A stretch of DNA of 23,640 nucleotides from Bacteroidales bacterium (GTDB lineage Bacteria > Bacteroidota > Bacteroidia > Bacteroidales > Muribaculaceae), in NCBI GenBank assembly GCA_900766975.1, contig CAAFXO010000054.1, forward strand, positions 1 to 23,640. The letters run 5' to 3'. Shown piece after piece: positions 1 through 8,402 of the stretch (the first letter of the stretch is position 1; the number at the start of each line of letters is the position of its first letter). The position numbers were made by a program, and so were the translations under genes. The notes under the pieces were generated by a model. The model was given only the letters and a program-made list of their open reading frames with translations. It was not told the DNA's origin and did no database searches.

Positions 1-2100
1 GCCCGACTGATTCGGAAGTTTGGCGCCGCAGTGGTGGTGATGCTCTTCGATGAGCAGGGGCAAGCGACTGATTATGAGCGAAAAATAGAGATATCACGTC
101 GGGCTGTAACTATCCTCACCGAGAGGTGTGGTTTTGACTGTCGTGATATCATCATAGATGCCAACATACTGACCATAGCCACCGGTATGCCGGAGCATGA
201 TCGTTATGCTCTCGACTATTTGAGGGCTGTGGAGTGGATAGGGAAGAATCTGCCGGGAGTGAAGACCAGTGGCGGACTTAGCAATCTCTCTTTTGCTTTT
301 CGAGGCAATAACTATCTGCGTCAAGCCATGCATGCCGTGTTCCTTTATCATGCTGTCAAGGCCGGACTGAGCATGGCGATTATGGATCCGGGGGCAAAGG
401 TGGCATACGCTGATATCGATGCGGCGCTATTGGAGCGATTGGAGGATGTTATTCTTTGTAGGCGTCCTGATGCTGCGGCACGACTCACGGATGTGGCGGC
501 AGATTATTCCGACAAGCCTCTGAGTGTAGAGACATCGGATGTTGTCGTCAATCCGGATGTATTGAAGCGTATATCATCATCGCTGATAGCGGGCGATGCC
601 ACCTCGTTGGAGAGGGATCTTCCGGAGGCTGTCGATCGGTTGGGCACCGCCACAGCTGTGGTGGAGGGTCCTCTGATGGCTGCCATGGAGGAGGTGGGGC
701 GTCGCTTTGAGGCGGGTAAGATGTTCTTGCCTCAGGTGGTGAAGAGTGCCGGCGCGATGCATGCGGCTGTGGAGTGTCTTCGTCCTCTCCTCGAGGAGGG
801 TAAGATCGCAGGGGCTACTGCCGGCAGGTTCCTGATAGCCACGGTGCGTGGCGATGTGCATGACATCGGCAAGAATATAGCTGCTGTAGTGTTGCGTTGC
901 AATAATTTTGAGGTTATCGACCTGGGTGTGCAGGTGGAGGCGGAGAAAATCGTGGAAGAGGCGTTGCGCCTTCGTCCCGATTTCATCGGTCTCAGTGGAC
1001 TCATCACCCCCTCGCTCGAGGAGATGGCTGTCACGGCAAAGGCACTGAAGAGTGCCGGTGTGAGTGTACCGATCTTCGTGGGTGGTGCCGCCACGAGTGA
1101 ATTGCATACTGCCCTGAAGATAGCGCCGGTATATGATGGGGAAGTGGTGAGAGTCAGAGATGCTTCAGCCAATCCGGTAGCTGCCATGAGATGGATCCAA
1201 GACCCCGAAGGGGAAGAGCGTCGTATTCGCGAGAGTCAGAAGAGACTCGTGGAGGAGTATAATGAAAAAGCAAGGGAGACGAAAGCGTCGGATGGTGCTG
1301 CCGACCACCATGCTGAGCAGAGTGTGCCACTATATGATGTGGAGAGCATTATTGCACCCACTTTTTCGGGGATTAAAACAGAGCCGGAGGTGGCTATTGC
1401 TGAGGTACGACCCTATATCAATTACACCTATTTTTATAAATGCTGGCAGGTGGATCCCCGATCGGCGGAGGCTGCCGGACTGCATGAAGATGCGGAGCGA
1501 CTTTTGGATGAACTTCAGCGATCGGGAGCAACGATGCGAGCACAAGTGGCTTTCTATGAGGCATATTCCGACGGCGATGCCATAGTGGCAGGGGGAGAAA
1601 CGATCTCTACACCTCGCCAACACAAGGGGGATGCCGGTGCGGCGCCTGTGGCACTCAGTGACTTTGTAGCTCCTCGTGGCGAGGGTGATCATATCGGTTG
1701 CTTTTTAGTCACTATCGGAAGTCTGCTTAGGGAGCGGATTGACGAGGCATCGCGGAGTGGGGATAGCTATTCATTGCTTTTGTTGCAATCACTGACCGAC
1801 CGGCTTGCGGAGGCTACATCGGAGTGGCTACATCGCCGGGTGAGGGTAAGTCTATGGGGATATAGCCTCGACGAACCGCTTGATTATGAGGCGATAAGAC
1901 GAGGTAAATATCGTGGCATCAGGCCGGCGGTTGGTTATCCGTCGCTGCCTGATCAACGGTTGATGCACAAGCTGGTAAAACTTCTTGCGCCGCAAGAGGT
2001 GGAGGTAAGTGTCACTGTGAATGGTGCACTGACTCCCTCATCGAGCGTAGCCGGCTTCTATCTCGCCTCCCCTCGGTCGCGCTACTTCACCATCAACTGA
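1..2100 (+). CDS. metH: Cobalamin-dependent methionine synthase, C-terminal part (5' end outside window)
   Basis: MetH transfers a methyl group from methyl-tetrahydrofolate through cobalamin to homocysteine, giving methionine in the cytoplasm. The reading frame is open from base 1, so the gene starts upstream; about 699 residues are present of the usual ~1200, and the homocysteine domain is missing. Visible in order: the end of the pterin-binding domain (VVMLFDEQGQA, KIEI), the helical cap of the cobalamin module, the B12-binding motif GDVHDIGKN with the cobalt-ligand histidine encoded at 859-861, the Rossmann stretch ending in FVGGAATS, and the SAM-binding reactivation domain (RPAVGYP near 1918-1940, SSSVAGFY near the C-terminus). 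The reactivation domain has INYTYFY where many MetH proteins have IDWTPFF. The stop lies 10 bp from the convergent luxS stop, and LuxS makes the homocysteine that MetH uses. Confidence 0.96.
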   Translation, partial: ARLIRKFGAAVVVMLFDEQGQATDYERKIEISRRAVTILTERCGFDCRDIIIDANILTIATGMPEHDRYALDYLRAVEWIGKNLPGVKTSGGLSNLSFAFRGNNYLRQAMHAVFLYHAVKAGLSMAIMDPGAKVAYADIDAALLERLEDVILCRRPDAAARLTDVAADYSDKPLSVETSDVVVNPDVLKRISSSLIAGDATSLERDLPEAVDRLGTATAVVEGPLMAAMEEVGRRFEAGKMFLPQVVKSAGAMHAAVECLRPLLEEGKIAGATAGRFLIATVRGDVHDIGKNIAAVVLRCNNFEVIDLGVQVEAEKIVEEALRLRPDFIGLSGLITPSLEEMAVTAKALKSAGVSVPIFVGGAATSELHTALKIAPVYDGEVVRVRDASANPVAAMRWIQDPEGEERRIRESQKRLVEEYNEKARETKASDGAADHHAEQSVPLYDVESIIAPTFSGIKTEPEVAIAEVRPYINYTYFYKCWQVDPRSAEAAGLHEDAERLLDELQRSGATMRAQVAFYEAYSDGDAIVAGGETISTPRQHKGDAGAAPVALSDFVAPRGEGDHIGCFLVTIGSLLRERIDEASRSGDSYSLLLLQSLTDRLAEATSEWLHRRVRVSLWGYSLDEPLDYEAIRRGKYRGIRPAVGYPSLPDQRLMHKLVKLLAPQEVEVSVTVNGALTPSSSVAGFYLASPRSRYFTIN

Positions 2101-2101
2101 C

Positions 2102-2113
2102 AACGCGCTCTTA
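2102..2113 (+). repeat. Dispersed border repeat, copy a (partial)
   Basis: AACGCGCTCTTA, the 3' 12 bp of the core. It contains the luxS stop codon (TTA on this strand at 2111-2113) and starts two bases after the metH stop codon. Confidence 0.75.
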
Positions 2114-2593
2114 GTCGGGATAGTTTAGGTTTTGCTCGGTGGGGTGGTTCAGCACCTCTTCGAGGAAGTGATTGGCTACTTCGCGGGCCTGGGGAAGGTC
2201 CATCAGTGAATAGTTGCCGCAGTCTCTGGGTGTGGCTCCCGGTATATCGCCGGTGAAGTTGGCGATAAAGGTGAAGCACTCTCTGAGCAGAGGAAGCATA
2301 TCCTCGCTCTTATAGTCGCCTTGCACTATAAGATAGCTGCCTGTCAGACAACCCATCGGCCCCCAGTACACAATCTTGGGTCCCCATGTCGGGTGATTGC
2401 GCAGGAAGGTGGCGGCGAGATGCTCCATGGCGTGGAGTGTGGCAGGGGTAAGTGCCGGTTCTCTATTGGGGAGAGTAAGGCGGATATCGAATGTAGAGAG
2501 GCAATCTCCATGCTCGGTCACATCCTGACGACTCAAGTACACACCGCGAAGCAGTGTCTCATGATTAATCTTAAAACTTGCAATCTTTTCCAT
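2111..2593 (-). CDS. luxS: S-ribosylhomocysteine lyase LuxS
   Basis: LuxS cleaves S-ribosylhomocysteine to homocysteine and 4,5-dihydroxy-2,3-pentanedione, the precursor of autoinducer-2. The 160-residue length is normal for the family. The metal-site motif HAMEH places His54, Glu57 and His58 at the family positions; the third ligand is Cys125 in DCGNY, and the catalytic cysteine is Cys82 in GPMGCLTG. The start codon at 2591-2593 is supported by the typical N-terminal length and by a promoter box about 35 bp upstream. The stop codon lies inside one copy of a dispersed repeat (2102-2113), and a second copy (2605-2620) fills the short leader. The gene converges on metH. I see no good terminator between the two genes. 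Confidence 0.97.
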   Translation of the reverse strand: MEKIASFKINHETLLRGVYLSRQDVTEHGDCLSTFDIRLTLPNREPALTPATLHAMEHLAATFLRNHPTWGPKIVYWGPMGCLTGSYLIVQGDYKSEDMLPLLRECFTFIANFTGDIPGATPRDCGNYSLMDLPQAREVANHFLEEVLNHPTEQNLNYPD

Positions 2594-2604
2594 AAAATAA
2601 TTCT

Positions 2605-2620
2605 AAGGAACGCGCTCTTA
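2605..2620 (+). repeat. Dispersed border repeat, copy b (full core)
   Basis: AAGGAACGCGCTCTTA, identical to the core in the two gapA-flanking copies. It lies between the luxS -7 box and start codon, in the transcribed leader. It is in direct orientation relative to copy a, so luxS is bracketed by direct copies. Confidence 0.8.
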
Positions 2621-2628
2621 ATAAATCA

Positions 2629-2659
2629 CAAAGATAGCAAGACTTTTCAAAAAAACTAA
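2629..2659 (-). promoter_or_regulatory. Bacteroidota-type promoter of luxS
   Basis: On the minus strand TATCTTTG (2629-2636) matches the Bacteroidota -7 consensus TAnnTTTG. A TTAG at 2656-2659, spaced 19 bp, resembles the -33 TTTG/TTG element. Transcription would start near 2622, so the mRNA leader begins with the dispersed repeat at 2605-2620. Confidence 0.6.
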
Positions 2660-2724
2660 CTTGACATTATTATAAAAAACGTTAAAATTATAACAAACGC
2701 GCAATGGATATTGATAGATTTAGT

Positions 2725-2732
2725 TATCTTTG
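2725..2732 (+). promoter_or_regulatory. -7 promoter box of the BspA-like gene
   Basis: TATCTTTG fits TAnnTTTG. I see no convincing -33 element at the usual spacing. The predicted start near 2739 gives a leader of about 88 nt that opens with an A/U-rich hairpin (arms 2737-2747 and 2762-2773, one bulged base). Confidence 0.55.
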
Positions 2733-2826
2733 TTCGGGTATTTTTGATTTTCAAAATCTGCTCAAAAATATCCGCCCTATAAACGCAAAAAATCAAGTAA
2801 TGCTCTCTAAATAACAATTTTATAAT

Positions 2827-5800
2827 ATGACAGCAAAGTTATTATTTTCACTTAGACGATCGGTATGGCTGTTAGCCTTATTGATTCTTTCTTCGGCAAT
2901 TCCTGCTCTTGCCCAAGATGATGCGCCGTATAACTTCAATTATTCCGAAGAATTAGGCGGTTATATAATTAGTCCTATTTCATCTTTGAGTTATGATAAT
3001 TTGCTCGTGGTGCCGGCAATACGAGAGAGTGATGGTATCCCTGTTGTAGGCGTGGATGGCTTTTCTTACTACCCATATATCTTAGATGTTTTATTCGAAG
3101 AGGGAAGCCAGGTAAAATATATCGGCTCTTTTAAGGGGTGTACAGGAATTAATACTATTATCAACTTTCCCGAGACTGTCGAAACTATCGCTGATTATGC
3201 ATTCTATGGCTGTACTATGCTCAGAGAACTGACCCTGAGCAGCAACCTGAAAAAAATTGGCGTTTCCAGCTTTGAAAATTGTAAGTCGCTACAGTCTATT
3301 ACATTGCCTAAGAGTTTGAAAGTTTTGCGTGAATATGCTTTCAGGGGCTGCACCAATCTTGAAACTGTGGTCTTCGAGGATGAAGTGGATTTCTATACCA
3401 ATGGTATATATGGCTTTTGCAATAATGTCTTCGATGGTTGTACAAATCTCAGCTCGGTATCTCTGCCTAAAAACACTCCCGGTGGGTTTATTATCCCTAT
3501 GTGTACTTTCATTTGGTGCGGAAACCTCAAGTCGATTGAGTTCCCTATCAATACTATCAATATCGAACATATGGCATTCTTCTATACAGGTATCGAAAAT
3601 CTTGACTTCACAAAAATTACATCTGATAAGTTCTATTTAGGGGGCTATTACACATTTGGTGGATGCAAAAGCCTGAAAACTGTAACAGCTAATAGTAATC
3701 TTACATTTGGTAGTTCCAGTCTCTATACATTCCAATGGTGCGAGTCTCTCGAAACTGTTACTATATCCGGTTCCGGCGATGACTATACGGAAATCACCCC
3801 GGATGCTTTTAGATATTGCGATAATTTGACATCGGTAAGGGTATATCGTCTCAAGGGCACGGGCTTGAGCAATGAAATGGACAGTGTCTTCGTCGGTTGT
3901 AAGAGCCTCAAAACGGTTAAATCCGATTGCCCCCCTGTTCTGTCTAAAATCGGTGTATCCTGCTTTGATGGTTGCGAGAGCCTTGAACAAGTGGATCTGC
4001 CGGTGGGAGGAACCTTTACAATTAGCGAGACTGCTTTCAGAAACTGTGCCGCTTTGCAGCGTTTCGACTTTACGAATGTCTCCTCAATCGGCACCAAGGC
4101 ATTCACCGGCTGTGGCGCATTGACTTCAATCAGTGTCAAATCTCCGACGAATGCTCCTCCTGCAATGGTCAATGAAGATGCTTTCGATGAATCGCATTAT
4201 GAATATGCTGAGGTGGATGTACTCGAAGAGAGATATCGCGATTTTGCCGCCGATGAATGTTGGAATAAGTTCAAAGGTCTCAAGCACCCATCGATGTTCG
4301 CATATAATACGGTGGAAGGGGGATACTCTATCAGCAAAGGAAAATATGCTCTCGACGAAGATTTCTCTGATATGCTTGTGATACCCGAACTATACGAGTC
4401 GGGTGATGTAGTAGCTATCGCAAAAGATGCATTTAAGAGTCTCACCGGTCTTACAGGTGTTACTCTCCACGAAAAAATAACCTCTATCGGCAGCAATGCT
4501 TTTGGTGGCTGCACAAATATCGTAACGGTAATCAATAAGGCTACTCAGCCTCTCAATGGCGATGGTTGCCCTGAAGATGCCTTTGACTCTAAGACTTATT
4601 CAAAAGGTAGTCTCTATGTGCCGTTTGGAAGTCTCGAGGCATATAGCCAATTTGCACCATGGTCAAAATTCACCGATAGGATCAAGCAGGGACTCGGTGA
4701 CCGCACGCTCTCAGCTCCGCAGGCTTCTCACGAGTCGGGTGAGTTTAATTGGTCTTTCAGTTTGACTCTTACCAATCCTAACGAGAGTGGTGCTATTTAC
4801 TATTATATTGTTCACGATGGCGACGATTTAACTGCTGTTCGTGATGTCCAAATTTACGATGCTCCAATCACTATACCCACTGAAAATTGCAAAGTTGTGG
4901 CGTATATCAGCGATGGCACAAATTGCAGCGACGCCACTTCTTGGGAATACACTTATGTGATTCCCGCTACAGTGAATGGCCTCGACAGGGTGCTGACTGC
5001 AAATGCCGGTGAGTGTTATCTGATCAATACAAACCTGTATGGTCATTATCACGATGGCAAATATTTATATGCCTCAACTATGGATAATAGCGGCTCTTCA
5101 AAGAATACTTTCAATGAGGATAAGAAATCTGAAGAGATGAGCGACAAAGAGGCTGACTTCAATCAGGAAGACTGGGTGGCTATCTCAGGCTTGTCATCTC
5201 TCTTCGTAGGAAAAGAAATCGAAAGCGGCTATATGGCGACTGTAGATTCAAATACAGAATACCCGGTTATCTCATTCAACGAAGGAGTACTACCCGTAGA
5301 AGGTGATATGGGCATCAACAAATTCCGCGTGGAAAACTTCAATATACATGCCGAGAATGCTGCTGTAAGCGATATTTGGCTTGTGGCTCCGCAACCTGCC
5401 GAATATTGCAGCGTTAAGGGCTATCTGAAAGCTGAGAATATCCACGAGGCGGAAGAATATTTCGTATTACAGTCGGCTGAGAGCGCAACAACCGAAAATG
5501 AGACAGTAGTCGAGCCGCTCACCATGAATGTATATTACAATCCTGCATCCATCACATTGGATGGTGATGGTTGGTATTCTTTCACCGGAATCGTGTCGAA
5601 AGCCGGCGATGCTTTGAAATTCAAGGCATTGTATAATGGCGAGATGTCAATAGCGAATACTAATGCTGAACTGATATCGATGGAGGCGGGCAACCTCTAT
5701 CAGGTGAATGTGAGCCTTGAAGGTGTTAAAGTGAATGGTGGTGTGCTTTATGCTCGCACTTCCGGCACTTCGGCAGCTCCTTCTGTGCCGGCAGAAACTC

Positions 5801-6540
5801 GTACTCTCATTGCAAGCGAAGATATCGATAGGCTTGACCAATATAATCAGCGCGATTGGGTGGCTATCGAAGGTCTATCATCAGATTATGTAGGCTTCGA
5901 GGTGGGTTCGTTTATTGCCGAATATGATGGCGCGACACTTACTTCGGTGGCCTCTACACCGGCTGTGGGTACAGCTGCTGATGTAACGAACCTCAACATG
6001 TTTACCGTGGCAAATGTGTTCTATGGTAACTATGAGAATACTGAAACTCTTGGACTGGAGAATGACTATCGTCCCTTCTACGTGAAGGCCAAGGTGAATG
6101 AGGTGGCTTACTACGTAGGCCTTGTGAAACTGAACGAGGATGGCAAGTATGAGCTTTGGGGAGAGGGTGCTGTCGGCAAGCTGAACGACAAGGGCCTGGA
6201 GATTGACACTAATGGTGTAGTCATCACTACTTCGACCAAACAGATAGAGGGTGTGCTTGTGGCTGACACCGAGGCTAATGGTGGCGTTAAGCTTGTGGCT
6301 TTCTCAGCGAAGGACACCGTAACCGGCGTGGAGACACCGGAGGCTGAGGCCAAGGCTGTAATCTACGGCACTAAGGGTGCTGTGGTAGTGGTAGGAGCCA
6401 ACGGCAAGGTGACAATTTTCGACGCTATGGGACGTATGGTGAAAACCGTCGATGCCGAGGGTGTGACAACGGTGCAGATTCCGGCAGGCTACTACATCGT
6501 GCAAACAGCAGAAACAGCCAAGGGTGTGATAGTGATGTAA
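2827..6540 (+). CDS. Secreted BspA-like leucine-rich-repeat surface protein
   Basis: A 1237-residue exported protein. Residues 1-29 form a signal peptide (basic start, LLALLILSSA, cleavage near ALAQD). Residues ~60-480 and ~530-610 hold many Treponema pallidum-type leucine-rich repeats (LRR_5), seen as units such as IGSNAFGGCTN and YAFRGCTNLETV. The second half is beta-rich with a duplicated unit: QEDWVAISGLSSLFVG (bases ~5165-5213) and QRDWVAIEGLSSDYVG (~5848-5895). The last ~70 residues (VTIFDAMGRMVKTV, PAGYYIVQT, ending GVIVM) resemble the C-terminal domains of Bacteroidales secreted proteins (type IX-sorting-like or DUF6383-like; I cannot separate these by eye). BspA-like proteins are commonly adhesins, but the ligand here is unknown. 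The gene stands alone with its own promoter and terminator. Confidence 0.85.
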   Translation: MTAKLLFSLRRSVWLLALLILSSAIPALAQDDAPYNFNYSEELGGYIISPISSLSYDNLLVVPAIRESDGIPVVGVDGFSYYPYILDVLFEEGSQVKYIGSFKGCTGINTIINFPETVETIADYAFYGCTMLRELTLSSNLKKIGVSSFENCKSLQSITLPKSLKVLREYAFRGCTNLETVVFEDEVDFYTNGIYGFCNNVFDGCTNLSSVSLPKNTPGGFIIPMCTFIWCGNLKSIEFPINTINIEHMAFFYTGIENLDFTKITSDKFYLGGYYTFGGCKSLKTVTANSNLTFGSSSLYTFQWCESLETVTISGSGDDYTEITPDAFRYCDNLTSVRVYRLKGTGLSNEMDSVFVGCKSLKTVKSDCPPVLSKIGVSCFDGCESLEQVDLPVGGTFTISETAFRNCAALQRFDFTNVSSIGTKAFTGCGALTSISVKSPTNAPPAMVNEDAFDESHYEYAEVDVLEERYRDFAADECWNKFKGLKHPSMFAYNTVEGGYSISKGKYALDEDFSDMLVIPELYESGDVVAIAKDAFKSLTGLTGVTLHEKITSIGSNAFGGCTNIVTVINKATQPLNGDGCPEDAFDSKTYSKGSLYVPFGSLEAYSQFAPWSKFTDRIKQGLGDRTLSAPQASHESGEFNWSFSLTLTNPNESGAIYYYIVHDGDDLTAVRDVQIYDAPITIPTENCKVVAYISDGTNCSDATSWEYTYVIPATVNGLDRVLTANAGECYLINTNLYGHYHDGKYLYASTMDNSGSSKNTFNEDKKSEEMSDKEADFNQEDWVAISGLSSLFVGKEIESGYMATVDSNTEYPVISFNEGVLPVEGDMGINKFRVENFNIHAENAAVSDIWLVAPQPAEYCSVKGYLKAENIHEAEEYFVLQSAESATTENETVVEPLTMNVYYNPASITLDGDGWYSFTGIVSKAGDALKFKALYNGEMSIANTNAELISMEAGNLYQVNVSLEGVKVNGGVLYARTSGTSAAPSVPAETRTLIASEDIDRLDQYNQRDWVAIEGLSSDYVGFEVGSFIAEYDGATLTSVASTPAVGTAADVTNLNMFTVANVFYGNYENTETLGLENDYRPFYVKAKVNEVAYYVGLVKLNEDGKYELWGEGAVGKLNDKGLEIDTNGVVITTSTKQIEGVLVADTEANGGVKLVAFSAKDTVTGVETPEAEAKAVIYGTKGAVVVVGANGKVTIFDAMGRMVKTVDAEGVTTVQIPAGYYIVQTAETAKGVIVM

Positions 6541-6566
6541 GAGGTACGGTTTTGACAAAATCAGTG

Positions 6567-6612
6567 AAAGAGGGCGCACCAAATCTTCTCAATTTGATGC
6601 GCCCTCTTTTTT
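6567..6612 (+). terminator. Strong intrinsic terminator after the BspA-like gene
   Basis: Bases 6567-6584 pair with 6592-6609 (17 pairs, one C/A mismatch, 7-nt loop), including a GC-rich GAGGGCGC segment, followed by a T run (6607-6612). It starts 26 bp after the stop codon. Confidence 0.92.
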
Positions 6613-6683
6613 ATCTCAAGAATGACTGTGCCAATTTATTATGACACATTCGAGCCAGTTGCCATATATGGAGTTTTCTCGTA

Positions 6684-6722
6684 TTATTTCACGAAGACTT
6701 TGCGGGTCGAACCGTCAGACAT
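6684..6722 (-). pseudogene. Remnant of the C-terminus of a Bacteroidales surface protein
   Basis: On the minus strand this stretch reads MSDGSTRKVFVK followed by TAA. This resembles the last residues of many Bacteroidales exported proteins, which end in a basic-aromatic tail such as RKVFVK. There is no gene body: upstream in the same frame the sequence runs into copy c of the dispersed repeat and then the serine-protease gene. I read it as the 3' stump of a gene lost by rearrangement. It is short, so chance resemblance is possible. Confidence 0.4.
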
Positions 6723-6723
6723 C

Positions 6724-6744
6724 TTAGAGCGCGTTCCTTAAATT
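6724..6744 (-). repeat. Dispersed border repeat, copy c
   Basis: Minus-strand AATTTAAGGAACGCGCTCTAA. It ends within the stop codon of the serine-protease gene (6743-6745). It is inverted relative to copy d at the other end of that gene. Confidence 0.8.
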
Positions 6745-7816
6745 AATTGGATAAGAGATTTTTAAGGTGTTTTACTCTGATGCCATAGTTGAAGTTTTGC
6801 GTGCCGTTGAGTCCGGCATAATTGATTGCTACTAATTCACCTTTCTGATTTACCACCGGCGAACCGCTACTTCCGGGAAGAGTCGGGATCGAGTACATCA
6901 CACGATCATTGGTCTTCTGGCTGATAGTGCCTTGGTTGAATTGTGATTTGATGCCCTCTTTGGTAATCGCCAATGTCGGCCCGAGATTAAAACTTGACAT
7001 ATAGAGCTTGCTGTTCTTGTCATCTTTGATCTTCTTTTCGATATTGTCCATCAAGCTATATGTGTCGAGTGGATCTTTCTCCGGAATTGTAAATATATAT
7101 TTGTCTGCAGGAGTCTTTTTATCCTTCAATTGCAAAATGGCAAGGTCATGCTCTTGATCAGTCTTGGTAATCACACAGGAGATCAAATCCTTATCGGCAG
7201 TAACAAACGTATTGTTATATCCGATGGAGACTTCGTTATGATATTTTATCTCCGAATCGCTGGCGCGTATTTCATCAAGTTCATTATAGATTTGGGCATA
7301 TTTTTGAACTTCTTCTCCCAAAGCATCGCGTATTTCTTTGATCTGATAATAATCCGAGTAACTTACTTCGGGACTATAATTGGCATAATCACAAGCGATT
7401 TGAGCTGTCTCATATTTATCCAACATTTCATCATAAGCCGCTTTTGCTACTTCTTTCAAACTGCTTATGATATTGCTTATCGATTTATTTACATCTTTAT
7501 CTGATGTCATATTCGATACTACATGTGCATTGGTGACCAACTCTCCTTGGTCAGATATGAAAAATCCTGTGCCATAGCCGATAGCCATCTTGATAGAGTC
7601 TTGGTCAACAGTGAAATCATTGAGCGACCCATCACCATCAAATGAAGAGAAATATACAGACTCTCCATTTGAGAGGACTACTTCATAATAGCTCTTGTTT
7701 TGTACTAACACAACACCCGTGGATGTCAGTTCTTCAATTTCTTGTTCCGACTTATTTCCGCAAGAGGAAATAAGACAGCAGAGGGTAATAAACAGTAGAG
7801 ATAATTTAACGTTCAT
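6743..7816 (-). CDS. Trypsin-like serine protease lipoprotein
   Basis: A probable membrane-anchored protease of the HtrA/trypsin fold (Trypsin_2-like). I prefer the start at 7816 (MNVKLSLLF) because it gives a clean lipoprotein signal with lipobox LISSC (lipidated Cys19); an ATG at 7843 would add nine residues. From this start the triad is His98 (TNAHVV), Asp225 (HDLAIL) and Ser318 (PGSSGSPV). There is no PDZ domain. Between His and Asp are about 127 residues, far more than usual, including a charged, helix-rich segment (KEVAKAAYDEMLDKYETAQ, EEVQKYAQIYNELDEI) that looks like a coiled-coil insertion. The gene is alone and is bracketed by inverted copies of the dispersed repeat. The substrate is unknown; quality control and processing of neighbouring envelope proteins are both possible. 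Confidence 0.85.
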   Translation of the reverse strand: MNVKLSLLFITLCCLISSCGNKSEQEIEELTSTGVVLVQNKSYYEVVLSNGESVYFSSFDGDGSLNDFTVDQDSIKMAIGYGTGFFISDQGELVTNAHVVSNMTSDKDVNKSISNIISSLKEVAKAAYDEMLDKYETAQIACDYANYSPEVSYSDYYQIKEIRDALGEEVQKYAQIYNELDEIRASDSEIKYHNEVSIGYNNTFVTADKDLISCVITKTDQEHDLAILQLKDKKTPADKYIFTIPEKDPLDTYSLMDNIEKKIKDDKNSKLYMSSFNLGPTLAITKEGIKSQFNQGTISQKTNDRVMYSIPTLPGSSGSPVVNQKGELVAINYAGLNGTQNFNYGIRVKHLKNLLSN

Positions 7817-7844
7817 ATATTTTCGTTTGATTAATGTTGCCATA

Positions 7845-7867
7845 AAGGAACACGCTCTAAAGCGTGT
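7845..7867 (+). repeat. Dispersed border repeat, copy d, with overlapping hairpin
   Basis: AAGGAACACGCTCTAA (7845-7860) differs from the core at two positions. It overlaps a hairpin, ACACGCT / AGCGTGT (7850-7856 and 7861-7867, 4-nt loop), which lies in the leader of the serine-protease mRNA. Confidence 0.7.
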
Positions 7868-7918
7868 ATTAGAACATGATAGTCGATTATATTTCAGAAC
7901 AACCGACTAAATTTCTTG

Positions 7919-7951
7919 CAAATATATAAAGAATTTTCAAAATCAAGCAAA
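7919..7951 (-). promoter_or_regulatory. Promoter of the serine-protease lipoprotein gene
   Basis: On the minus strand TATATTTG (7919-7926) with TTTG at 7948-7951, spacing 21 bp. Both boxes match the Bacteroidota consensus. The leader to the chosen start is about 95 nt and contains the copy d hairpin. Confidence 0.65.
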
Positions 7952-8025
7952 TACCCACCCTCAAAAATACCCAAAATTCAAGTCTGTGCTTTGAATCAAG
8001 TTCCCCCAAAAAATCTTATTTTTCT

Positions 8026-8316
8026 TCAAGAACACTGGGCTGTGCCATACTCATAGATGCTATCGCTGGCAAGGTCGATCTCGTCATTCCAATATACACA
8101 AGTACGACTACTATCCAATTGTGCTTGATTAAACAAACCATAGACATCTACCAAAGCACGAAAAGTAGGTAAAGTCTTGATATCATCCTTGATATCATAT
8201 TTCACCTTATATCCATCATCAAATTTTACAAACAACTCATAGTCATCGAGAACCAATAAACGTTTAATTCGAGGTATCATAACGGAGGCAATTTTTTGAT
8301 AATCTGTTTGTTCCAC
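8026..8316 (-). CDS. DUF2442 domain protein
   Basis: A 96-residue small protein. The central part (KRLLVLDDYELFVKFDDGYKV, DIKDDIKTLPTFRALVD, YWNDEIDLASDSIYEYG) has the DUF2442 pattern: a beta-rich start, a FDDG turn, and a tryptophan-acidic-Leu-Ala-Ser-Asp end. DUF2442 proteins usually sit beside a DUF4160 partner and have been proposed as toxin/antitoxin-like pairs; here the partner is absent and the upstream neighbour is a PIN-domain gene 86 bp away. I see no clear -7 box in the AT-rich gap, so co-transcription with the xre-immA-PIN operon is possible. Function unknown. Confidence 0.7.
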   Translation of the reverse strand: MEQTDYQKIASVMIPRIKRLLVLDDYELFVKFDDGYKVKYDIKDDIKTLPTFRALVDVYGLFNQAQLDSSRTCVYWNDEIDLASDSIYEYGTAQCS

Positions 8317-8402
8317 ATAAAAAGGTATATATTTCCGGCAATATTATTGTTTTAAAATTAATTAGCTTTTAAATATTTTTTTAAATAGCCAAACCGAATT
8401 TA

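Noticed and set aside
577..1692. Several minus-strand open frames inside metH
   Set aside because: They overlap conserved MetH domains, and their translations show no domain and no start signals.
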